From assembly GCA_903916205.1 (NCBI GenBank), contig CAIWVX010000282.1:1-5215 (forward strand): a stretch of DNA of 5,215 nt. The letters are read 5' to 3'. Below the pieces are notes generated by a model. The model was given only the letters and a program-made list of their open reading frames with translations. It was not told the origin of the DNA and searched no databases. The position numbers were made by a program, and so were the translations under genes. Origin of the DNA: an uncultured beta proteobacterium (lineage in GTDB: Bacteria; Pseudomonadota; Gammaproteobacteria; Burkholderiales; Rhodocyclaceae). Position 1 is the first letter of the stretch; each line of letters begins with the position of its first letter. Of the stretch, positions 1 to 5,215 are shown one piece after another.

Positions 1-869
1 GGCTTTGCCGCCCATTGAGCACGCACAAAGGAATCCTCACCGCGAACAAAATTTAGGTCACAGAGCCAAAGCAGCGTGTCGTAATCGGCTTGGCTTAAAA
101 ACGGCAGAATGACGATTTCGAGCTTGCCGCGCTGGATGACATCGCCGACCTGCAAACGCTGACCGACAAAGGTTTCAATAGCGGGCCGTGTGCGTGTTTC
201 GGGTGCTAGACAGTACACCGGGGTTGCGCCCTGCGACCAGATTTCTAACAGAGGATTTAACGCCGGGTTTTCATAGGCAAATAAAGAGACCTTCAGCGTG
301 TCGGTCATCGGCGGGGTCAAGCGAAGTTTTTTCCAGAACGCGGCGTGTTGTTCTGGAGAGGCGCAGAAAGTTGTTTTGCGCTCTTGAAGATCGCTTTCAC
401 GCAGTAAGCCGCCGGTTTTTTCACTAAATCCTGGGAAAAAGAAGGTTTTGGTTAGTGGTAATCGGGGGTGAGGCGAGGGCAGTGTGTGGCAACCGGCGAC
501 CCAATTTTCGGCACTCAGGTAATCCAAATTGATCCAGACGGGTTGTCGTTTGCCAGCGGCCATCGCGGCAATAAATGACTCAGGCAAATGACACGCAAAG
601 GCTTCGATTACCACCTCGCCAACGGGCGGCGGGACAAAGTCTGAAGACCACGCCATAACCTCAACGCCGGAGACAATCTGCATGGTCGATTGCGGATGGA
701 TGGATGGGCATATCCGCTGAAAAGTTCTCAAGTCATCGACCCACAGGCGAACCGTCAGGGTATGTTCGTTAACCAGCTGTTGAGCCAGTCGCCAACAGAC
801 ACCAATGTCACCAAAATTGTCGATGACAGTGCAGAAAATATCCCAAACGGGCCGCTGAGGGGTGCTCAT
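1..869 (-). CDS. earP: EF-P arginine rhamnosyltransferase EarP, N-terminal part (runs off left edge)
   Basis: EarP is a GT-B-fold enzyme of family GT104. It transfers L-rhamnose from dTDP-rhamnose to a conserved arginine of elongation factor P, so that EF-P can rescue ribosomes stalled at polyproline. The reverse strand is open from the ATG at 869 to the edge (289 codons; the family is about 370-390 residues, so roughly 80-100 C-terminal residues are missing). Residues 9-24 carry the family's N-terminal signature WDIFCTVIDNFGDIGV, with the two functional aspartates at D17 and D21. Residues 276-280 are RGEDS, the nucleotide-sugar diphosphate-binding motif, followed by FVRAQWA. A second ATG lies just upstream at 872; 869 is preferred because the weak GAG at 877-879 then has a 7-base spacer. 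The gene is divergent from uvrC. The partner gene efp often lies beside earP, and here it could only be beyond position 1. Recognition is by eye but the motifs are distinctive. Confidence 0.93.
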   Translation of the reverse strand, partial: MSTPQRPVWDIFCTVIDNFGDIGVCWRLAQQLVNEHTLTVRLWVDDLRTFQRICPSIHPQSTMQIVSGVEVMAWSSDFVPPPVGEVVIEAFACHLPESFIAAMAAGKRQPVWINLDYLSAENWVAGCHTLPSPHPRLPLTKTFFFPGFSEKTGGLLRESDLQERKTTFCASPEQHAAFWKKLRLTPPMTDTLKVSLFAYENPALNPLLEIWSQGATPVYCLAPETRTRPAIETFVGQRLQVGDVIQRGKLEIVILPFLSQADYDTLLWLCDLNFVRGEDSFVRAQWAAK

Positions 870-927
870 CATAAAACTCGAAAAGGCCGTGATAACATCA
901 GAGGCCACATCCTAACCGCTCTGACTC
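870..927. promoter_or_regulatory. Divergent earP/uvrC intergenic spacer, presumed promoter region
   Basis: This spacer of 58 bases is the only room for promoters of the two diverging genes. On the plus strand a TAACAT at 893-898, preceded by TG one base upstream (TGATAACAT, 890-898), resembles an extended -10 box and would place a transcript start about 20-25 bases before uvrC. No convincing -35 box is visible. On the minus strand no clear promoter stands out. There is no strong Shine-Dalgarno sequence before uvrC. The promoter role is inferred from gene orientation, not from strong motifs. Confidence 0.3.
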
Positions 928-2745
928 ATGGACGAAAAGTTTGACGCCAAAGAATTGCTGCAAACACTGACCGAGTTACCCGGTGTTTATCGCATGCTCG
1001 ACGCCAGTGACACGGTGCTTTATGTTGGCAAGGCCAAAAATCTGAAAAAAAGGGTGGCCTCCTACTTCCGGGAAAATCATCCGAGTCCGCGTATCGCCTT
1101 GATGGTGTCCAAGATTGCCCGGGTTGAAACGACGGTCACCCGCTCGGAAGCCGAAGCGCTGCTACTTGAAAACAACCTGATCAAAAGCCTTTCGCCACGC
1201 TACAACATCCTGTTTCGCGATGATAAATCCTACCCTTACATCGTTCTCACTAGCGACGAGTTTTCCCGGCTGGGGTTTTTTCGCGGCAATACGGATCGCA
1301 AGTCTGATTATTTCGGCCCCTTCGCGTCGTCAACGGCGGTTCGCGACAGCCTCCATTTGTTGCAACGAATGTTCAGGCTGCGCACCTGTGAAAACTCGGT
1401 GTTCAGCAACCGTTCGCGTCCCTGTTTGCTGTATCAGATTAAACGCTGTTCCGGTTCCTGTGTCGGTCTGATCAGCACCGAAAAATATGCTCAGGACGTC
1501 CAGATGGCCACCCTATTTCTGCTCGGACGACAGCAGGAAGTGATTGGTCGACTCGCCGCCGCGATGGATAAAGCGTCTGCGGATTTGGCCTATGAGCAAG
1601 CCGCCGTCTATCGTGACCAGATCCAGTCGTTGCGGCAGGTACAGGATAAGCAATACATCGAAAGCAACAAAGGCGAAGATGTCGACATCGTCGTGGTGGT
1701 TAAAGCAGAGGACATGATCTGCGTAAATATTGCCCTAATCCGTGGTGGACGCCATCTGGGCGATAAGCCACAGTTTCCGAGCAATGCCGGGGAGAGTTCG
1801 GAGCACGAAGTGCTTTCCGCTTTTTTGTCCCAGCACTATTTGTTGCACCCGATTCCACGGCAAATCTGTTTGAATAAGCCAATAAAAGACGCTGAACTGG
1901 AAGAAACACTTGCCGTTCTGGCGGGACGCGCTGTACCGATAGTCAACCCCAAGCAAACCATGCAGAAAATCTGGTTGGAGATGGCCGAACAGAACGCCAA
2001 TCTGGCGATTCTCGCCCGTCGAGCCAGAGCCTCCAATCAACAACAGCGGCTCAATGCCTTGATCGAAATTTTGGCTCTGGAGGTGGACGAGGGCGTCGAA
2101 ATTCGCATTGAATGTTTCGATATCAGCCATACCCAAGGTGAGTCGACCGTGGCCTCCTGCGTCGTCTATCAAGGCAACGGAATGCGCAAATCAGACTACC
2201 GCCGTTTTAATATTCAAGGCATTCAGCCCGGCGATGACTATGCGGCGATTCGTCAGGCGGTGCAGCGGCGTTATGAAAAAGTAGCCAAAGGCGAAGTTGA
2301 AGCCCCGGCATTGATTTTGATTGATGGCGGTAAAGGGCAGTTGGCTTGTGCTTTTTCTGCACTTGAAGAAGTGGGGCTATCAAATTTGCCGATGATCGGC
2401 GTGGCCAAAGGTGAAGGGCGCAAGCCGGGGCTTGAAAGCTTGGTTTTTACAAATGGGCGCGAACCGGTACAATTGCCGACGGAACACCCTGCGTTGCACC
2501 TGATTCAGGAAATACGCGATGAAGCGCATCGTTTCGCTATTTCAGGACATCGGGCACAGCGTAGCAAGACGCGAACGACCTCTCGGCTTGATGACATTGT
2601 CGGCATTGGGCCCAAGCGGCGCAAAGCCTTAATCTCGCACTTCGGTGGCTTGCAAGGCATTAGTAATGCGGGGGTTGACCAACTCACTGCCGTTTCAGGA
2701 ATCAGCCGGGAGCTGGCAGAACTCATTTACGCCGCGTTGCATTGA
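928..2745 (+). CDS. uvrC: UvrABC excision nuclease subunit C
   Basis: UvrC binds the UvrB-damaged-DNA complex and cuts on both sides of the lesion in nucleotide excision repair. The product is 605 residues (E. coli 610). In order: a GIY-YIG nuclease domain for the 3' incision (GVY 19-21, YVGKAKNLKKR 32-42, probable metal-ligand E81 and N93); four cysteines at 154, 166, 174 and 178, matching the positions reported to hold a [4Fe-4S] cluster in E. coli UvrC; a UVR helical-hairpin domain for UvrB contact (about 202-237); an RNase H-like nuclease for the 5' incision with D398, D437, D466 and H534; and tandem helix-hairpin-helix motifs (VGIGPKR 558-564, VSGIS 589-593). All catalytic residues appear intact. 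The start is fixed by an in-frame TGA at 922-924, only one codon upstream of the ATG. No Shine-Dalgarno sequence is evident. The stop codon overlaps the pgsA start. Confidence 0.98.
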   Translation: MDEKFDAKELLQTLTELPGVYRMLDASDTVLYVGKAKNLKKRVASYFRENHPSPRIALMVSKIARVETTVTRSEAEALLLENNLIKSLSPRYNILFRDDKSYPYIVLTSDEFSRLGFFRGNTDRKSDYFGPFASSTAVRDSLHLLQRMFRLRTCENSVFSNRSRPCLLYQIKRCSGSCVGLISTEKYAQDVQMATLFLLGRQQEVIGRLAAAMDKASADLAYEQAAVYRDQIQSLRQVQDKQYIESNKGEDVDIVVVVKAEDMICVNIALIRGGRHLGDKPQFPSNAGESSEHEVLSAFLSQHYLLHPIPRQICLNKPIKDAELEETLAVLAGRAVPIVNPKQTMQKIWLEMAEQNANLAILARRARASNQQQRLNALIEILALEVDEGVEIRIECFDISHTQGESTVASCVVYQGNGMRKSDYRRFNIQGIQPGDDYAAIRQAVQRRYEKVAKGEVEAPALILIDGGKGQLACAFSALEEVGLSNLPMIGVAKGEGRKPGLESLVFTNGREPVQLPTEHPALHLIQEIRDEAHRFAISGHRAQRSKTRTTSRLDDIVGIGPKRRKALISHFGGLQGISNAGVDQLTAVSGISRELAELIYAALH

Positions 2746-3323
2746 TGCCATTAAATATTCCAATACTGTTGACCTGGTTACGAATCATCCTGATTCCGTT
2801 ACTCGTGGCTGTTTTTTATGTTCCAGAATCCATGATTCCGTTTGCCGAGCGTGACGCGCTGGCTACCCTGATTTTTGTCGTGGCCGCAGCAACCGATTGG
2901 CTGGATGGTTACCTGGCTCGGCGCTGGAATGAAACGTCGTCCTTTGGGGCTTTTCTTGATCCGGTGGCCGACAAACTAATGGTCGCCGCCGCCCTGATTC
3001 TTTTAGTGCACTTCGAACGACTGGATGCCATTTTGGCCATCATCATTATTGGCCGTGAAATCACCATTTCGGCACTCCGCGAATGGATGGCTCAGATTGG
3101 TGCGCACAAAAGTGTTGCCGTTTCCATGATAGGTAAAATCAAGACAACCGCCCAGATGGTTTCGATCCCTTTACTGCTTTATCATGCGCCGGTCAATGGA
3201 TGGGATATGCAGCTTATCGGCACCTGGCTGATCTATATCGCCGCCGTTCTAACCCTCTGGTCGATGGGCTACTACATGCGAATGGCTTGGCCTTATCTGA
3301 GCAGCCAAGACAAACCGCGTTGA
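2745..3323 (+). CDS. pgsA: CDP-diacylglycerol--glycerol-3-phosphate 3-phosphatidyltransferase
   Basis: PgsA is an inner-membrane enzyme making phosphatidylglycerol phosphate from CDP-diacylglycerol and glycerol-3-phosphate, the committed step to phosphatidylglycerol and cardiolipin. The product is 192 residues (E. coli 182). It shows the complete CDP-alcohol phosphotransferase motif: D51, D54-G55, A58-R59, G68, D72 and D76, the aspartates binding the metal ions. GKIKTTAQ at 130-137 is another conserved family block. Hydrophobic segments at about 7-26, 38-50, 78-103, 135-146 and 157-175 fit a multi-pass protein. The ATG at 2745 shares its A with the uvrC stop (TGATG), which suggests translational coupling; a TTG at 2742 would add one residue but is less likely. 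No ribosome binding site is obvious, consistent with coupling. The uvrC-pgsA order is common in proteobacteria. The tRNA genes often found after pgsA are absent here. Confidence 0.96.
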   Translation: MPLNIPILLTWLRIILIPLLVAVFYVPESMIPFAERDALATLIFVVAAATDWLDGYLARRWNETSSFGAFLDPVADKLMVAAALILLVHFERLDAILAIIIIGREITISALREWMAQIGAHKSVAVSMIGKIKTTAQMVSIPLLLYHAPVNGWDMQLIGTWLIYIAAVLTLWSMGYYMRMAWPYLSSQDKPR

Positions 3324-3343
3324 TCGCTGGTTTATTCTCGTCT

Positions 3344-3367
3344 CAAATTCGAAAATGACTGAATTTG
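3344..3367. promoter_or_regulatory. Inverted repeat spanning the XRE gene start, possible operator
   Basis: CAAATTC at 3344-3350 and its exact reverse complement GAATTTG at 3361-3367 flank a 10-base spacer that contains the XRE start codon. XRE antitoxin-type regulators commonly bind palindromes overlapping their own promoter or start, so this could be an autoregulatory operator. It could equally form a weak hairpin occluding the start codon. Two 7-bp AT-rich arms can occur by chance, so the role is inference. Confidence 0.3.
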
Positions 3368-3621
3368 CATACACGCCAGTACGTCACAACCACAAGGAAT
3401 TCTTGGCGCGTACGTCACAACGAGCAGGCTTCAAGGAAGCTTGCGACGCCCTTGCTGTCGAGTACGTCCTTGCCACTCAAATGCTGGCCGCACGAACCAA
3501 AGCGGGTCTCACTCAAGAGGCCGTTGCGTCGCTCATGGGTACGACCAAAAGCGCCATCTCTCGTTTGGAGTCTGTTGGCAAACATGCGCCCTCTACCCGA
3601 CTCACTGAATCGTTCTTCTGA
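3355..3621 (+). CDS. XRE-family helix-turn-helix protein, orphan antitoxin-like, C-terminus shortened
   Basis: This is a small DNA-binding protein of 88 residues. The helix-turn-helix spans about residues 40-72: the family-typical ARTKAGLTQEAVASLMGTT is followed by the recognition helix KSAISRLES. The N-terminal helix (FKEACDALAVEYVLATQML) is usual for XRE antitoxins of RelE/HigB-type toxin-antitoxin pairs. In that family, the segment after the HTH (here GKHAPS, 75-80) normally continues with about 20 residues of the LxTLxRYAxAxGCxLxIxL type. Here it ends abruptly as TRLTESFF, so the protein is probably truncated or frameshifted. No toxin gene lies upstream (pgsA stops 31 bases before) or downstream (parC). 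It sits in the same frame as parC but is separated from it by stops at 3646 and 3649. No strong ribosome binding site is seen. The HTH assignment is secure; the antitoxin role and whether it is functional are inferred. Confidence 0.7.
   Translation: MTEFAYTPVRHNHKEFLARTSQRAGFKEACDALAVEYVLATQMLAARTKAGLTQEAVASLMGTTKSAISRLESVGKHAPSTRLTESFF
3379..3421 (+). repeat. Pair of 12-bp direct repeats inside the XRE gene
   Basis: GTACGTCACAAC occurs at 3379-3390 and again at 3410-3421, 31 bases start to start. Because 31 is not a multiple of three, the copies encode different residues (VRHN and part of RTSQR), so the repetition is not driven by protein sequence. It may be a protein-binding site pair or a trace of local duplication; no function can be assigned. 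Confidence 0.6.
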
Positions 3622-3661
3622 AAAAGCTCATCGCGAGCCATTCAGTAGTAAACTGCGCCCT
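3599..3661 (+). pseudogene. Possible out-of-frame remnant of the XRE protein C-terminus
   Basis: In the +1 frame relative to the XRE gene, these bases encode [20 protein letters not shown] after an initial aspartate. This loosely resembles the expected antitoxin C-terminal strand (SLxTLxRYAxAxGCxLxIKLxP): the serine-leucine opening, an arginine, a lysine-alanine, and a KL-x-P end fall in similar places. A frameshift near 3590-3600 would join it to the HTH domain. The likeness is weak and could be chance. The frame continues to a stop at 3767-3769, inside parC, which a real gene end would not be expected to do. Confidence 0.25.
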
Positions 3662-3714
3662 TACCCGCCAATGGTCAGCTCTGTCTGGCCTTTGCTGTTT
3701 CTGGATCAATGGAT

Positions 3715-5109
3715 ATGCCCCACAGATACGACGATAACGCTACTTCAGACCTGTTTGCCGACTTGCTGACGTCCGACAGCGAGCCCCCCGCGCCCCCCGC
3801 CCCCCCCGCCCCCCCCGCACCGCCTATCGTGCCGGTTATTAACGACGGCGTCGATGACGGCGAGAGTATTTTGCTACACGAATCAGCCTCGCGCGATTAC
3901 CTTGAATATGCCATCGCTGTGGTCAAGGGCCGTGCTTTGCCCGACGTGAAAGATGGTCAGAAACCGGTGCAGCGCCGGGTGCTGTTTGCCATGCGCGAAC
4001 TCGGGCTAATGGCCGGGGCTAAACCGGTTAAGTCGGCACGGGTGGTTGGCGATGTGATCGGTAAATACCATCCGCATGGAGACTCGTCTTCTTACGAAGC
4101 GATGGTGCGCATTGCGCAGCCTTTCTCTTTGCGTTATCCGTTGGTTGATGGGCAGGGTAATTTTGGCTCACGCGATGGCGATAACGCGGCGGCCATGCGT
4201 TACACCGAGGCGCGTTTGGCGCCCATTGCCGAGTTGTTGCTGGGCGAACTCGGCGAAGGCACCGTCGACTTTCAGCCCAATTACGACGGCTCTTTCCAGG
4301 AACCGGCTTTCCTGCCCGCCCGCTTGCCTTTTTCGCTGCTTAATGGCGCGTCAGGAATCGCCGTCGGCATGGCAACTGAAATGCCCTCGCACAACTTGCG
4401 TGAGGTGGCTGCGGCGGCGATTCACAAATTGCAAAACCCAACGGCGGGCGTGGCCGAATTGATGCAGCACATCCCCGGCCCGGATTATCCCGGTGGCGGG
4501 CAGATCATCTCGACCGCCGCCGAAATCGCTGGGGCCTATAGCAGCGGACGCGGTAGCTTGCGTGTGCGGGCCCGCTACGAGTTTGAAGAAATGGCGCGTG
4601 GCGCGTGGCAACTCATTATCACCGAACTGCCCCCCGGTGTTTCCAGCGCCAAGATTCTCACTGAAATCGGCGCGTTGATGAATCCGCAACCGAAACCGGG
4701 CAAGAAAGCCGTTGAACAATCGGCGATGCAACTGAAAGCACTGTTCGCCTCGCAACTCGAACGGGCTCGCGACGAATCGGGCAAAGAGGCCGACATCCGC
4801 TTGGTCTTTGAGCCGAGCAGTTCGCGCCTCGACCGTGATGATTTTGTGGCGCTACTGTTGGCGCACACCAGCTTGGAAACGACCTCTCCGATCAACCTCG
4901 TGGCGGTCGGCATCGACGGTCGTCCATGCCAGAAAACGCTAGCCGATCTGGTGGGCGAGTGGTGCCAGTTCCGCGTTACCACGGTACGGCGACGTACTGA
5001 ATTCCGCTTAGATAAAGCCAACGACCGTATTCACATTCTCGAAGGTCGGCATATCGTCTTCCTCAACATCGACGAAGTAATCCACTTGATCCGCGAACCA
5101 CACGAGCCA
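3715..5109 (+). CDS. parC: DNA topoisomerase IV subunit A, 5' part; homology ends before the right edge
   Basis: ParC is the DNA-breaking and rejoining subunit of topoisomerase IV, acting with ParE to decatenate sister chromosomes. The 465 recognisable residues comprise a disordered N-terminal extension (DLFADLL, then a proline-alanine tract at 24-37), the winged-helix/tower region with [12 protein letters not shown], the quinolone-resistance region [11 protein letters not shown] (S124 and E128, the residue types of sensitive enzymes), and the catalytic tyrosine Y163 in AAMRYTE. LHTS-type DNA-gate and [17 protein letters not shown] sequences follow. Full-length family members are about 750-770 residues, so the end of the coiled coil and the C-terminal beta-pinwheel are absent. 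The expected EPKPAL continuation is replaced after EPHEP (about 5109) by unrelated sequence. The ATG at 3715 has GGA nine bases upstream; the in-frame ATG at 3709 is an alternative. The NFGSRDGD and PGGGQIIS motifs point to the betaproteobacterial type. The frame remains open to 5215 but with non-ParC sequence. Confidence 0.93.
3784..3825 (+). repeat. 9-bp tandem repeats (Pro-Pro-Ala) in the parC N-terminus
   Basis: Four consecutive copies of a nine-base unit CCCCCCGCN, followed by CCGCCT, encode (PPA)4-PP at ParC residues 24-37. The tract includes runs of eight cytosines. It lies in a variable, probably disordered linker ahead of the conserved breakage-reunion domain. ParC sequence on both sides (DLFADLL before, [11 protein letters not shown] after) is in the same frame, so the frame is correct as given. 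Such tracts are prone to slippage and to sequencing error. Its polyproline-containing product is the kind of sequence for which EF-P, the target of EarP, assists translation. Confidence 0.9.
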
Positions 5110-5132
5110 ACCTCACTGCGGGGAATAGCAAA

Positions 5133-5160
5133 TCGAGCAAAAGAACATAATTTTGCTCGA
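5133..5160 (+). repeat. Perfect 10-bp inverted repeat (stem-loop)
   Basis: TCGAGCAAAA at 5133-5142 pairs perfectly with TTTTGCTCGA at 5151-5160 around the 8-base loop GAACATAA. The structure follows the point where ParC similarity stops. Within a group II intron fragment it could be the residue of domain III or IV. It is not followed by a T-run on the plus strand, so a simple intrinsic terminator is unlikely. Confidence 0.85.
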
Positions 5161-5182
5161 CGCGAAAGCGAGTACAACCGAA

Positions 5183-5215
5183 GAACCGGATGCGGGAAAA
5201 CTGCACGTCCGGGAC
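5183..5215 (+). ncRNA. Group II intron domain V-like hairpin
   Basis: The 33 bases fold like domain V (canonically 34). There is a lower helix with CCGGA (5186-5190) pairing TCCGG (5208-5212), closed by a T5191-G5207 wobble. A two-base bulge AC (5205-5206) interrupts the 3' strand. The upper helix GCGG (5192-5195) pairs CTGC (5201-5204), and the loop is GAAAA. The catalytic triad position reads AAC (5184-5186) rather than the usual AGC, and the bottom of the stem has A-A and A-G mismatches, so the copy may be divergent or degenerate. Domain V is the most conserved part of group II introns and holds the catalytic metal site. The match is from memory of the family, not a covariance-model search. 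Confidence 0.5.

Larger units (their letters stand above)
5110..5215 (+). mobile_element. Sequence unrelated to ParC, probable 3' fragment of a group II intron
   Basis: From about 5110 the translation ([15 protein letters not shown] and onward) has no resemblance to the continuation expected for ParC. The segment is rich in RNA-like structure: a perfect 10-bp-arm hairpin, then a GAAA-capped CGC/GCG mini-hairpin at 5161-5170, then a domain V-like hairpin. This order resembles the end of a group II intron, where domain V lies close to the 3' splice site. The intron's 5' end (usually GUGYG) and domain I are not present between parC and this segment, and there is no maturase gene, so it would be a 5'-truncated copy or an assembly join. 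The exact boundary in parC is uncertain by several bases. Domain VI and the 3' exon would lie beyond the window. Confidence 0.5.

Noticed and set aside
694..705. Three GGAT copies in tandem within earP
   Set aside because: The tract is short and lies in conserved-length coding sequence (CPSIHPQ); it is consistent with chance.
188..944. Plus-strand open frames at 188-427 and 690-944
   Set aside because: They lie opposite earP, whose reverse-strand frame carries clear family motifs over the whole stretch. Their own translations are arginine- and serine-rich with no recognisable domain.
1700..2172. Reverse-strand open frames inside uvrC, the longest at 1735-2172
   Set aside because: They are mirror frames of a highly conserved coding region; there is no ribosome site and no domain-like sequence.
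3324..3354. tRNA gene or terminator after pgsA
   Set aside because: The 31-base gap is too short for a tRNA, and it has no GC-rich hairpin followed by a T-run.
3365..3769. A 134-codon plus-strand frame overlapping both the XRE gene and the parC start
   Set aside because: Its first two thirds are out of frame with the clear HTH coding and its end overlaps parC; the composition is shadow-like. Only its 3599-3661 part is kept, as a possible frameshifted tail.
3784..3825. Poly-C tract as a phase-variation switch for parC
   Set aside because: Topoisomerase IV is usually essential, so on-off switching is implausible. The tract is kept only as an in-frame repeat.
4076..5021. Extra frames on both strands inside parC, including 4351-4755 and 4575-5021 on the reverse strand
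   Set aside because: The plus-strand frame from 3715 encodes conserved ParC sequence throughout, so these are shadows of a GC-rich coding region.
5133..5215. CRISPR repeat, integron attC site or intrinsic terminator as an explanation for the terminal hairpins
   Set aside because: There is no spaced repetition, no integron core-site pair recognised, and no T-run after either stem. The domain V architecture is the better fit.

Overview
The window looks like ordinary chromosomal housekeeping DNA from a betaproteobacterium. The main evidence is the ParC, whose breakage-reunion domain reads like the beta-proteobacterial form (NFGSRDGD before the catalytic tyrosine, PGGGQIIS later). The arginine-rhamnosyltransferase EarP and the uvrC-pgsA gene pair fit a beta- or gammaproteobacterium. 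This is a judgement from motifs read by eye; no database search was possible, and I do not assign a genus.

Layout. Positions 1-869 (minus strand) hold the first 289 codons of earP, which runs off the left edge. A short divergent spacer separates it from uvrC (928-2745, plus strand). uvrC overlaps the start of pgsA (2745-3323) by one base, so the two probably form a translationally coupled pair. Next comes a small, C-terminally shortened XRE/HTH gene (3355-3621) of the antitoxin type, with no toxin beside it. parC starts at about 3715 and is recognisable as far as about 5109.

The unusual part is the right end. After about position 5109 the sequence no longer encodes ParC, although the frame stays open to the edge. 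The last 106 bases contain a perfect 10-bp-arm hairpin and then a 33-base hairpin with the architecture of group II intron domain V. The likely reading is that parC is interrupted by, or the assembly is joined to, a 5'-truncated group II intron fragment. A whole novel system is not visible here.

How the genes work together. EarP activates elongation factor P, UvrC performs the incisions of nucleotide excision repair, PgsA commits CDP-diacylglycerol to phosphatidylglycerol synthesis, and ParC is the DNA-cleaving subunit of topoisomerase IV. Apart from uvrC-pgsA they do not form one pathway. The XRE gene looks like an accessory insertion between two core genes.
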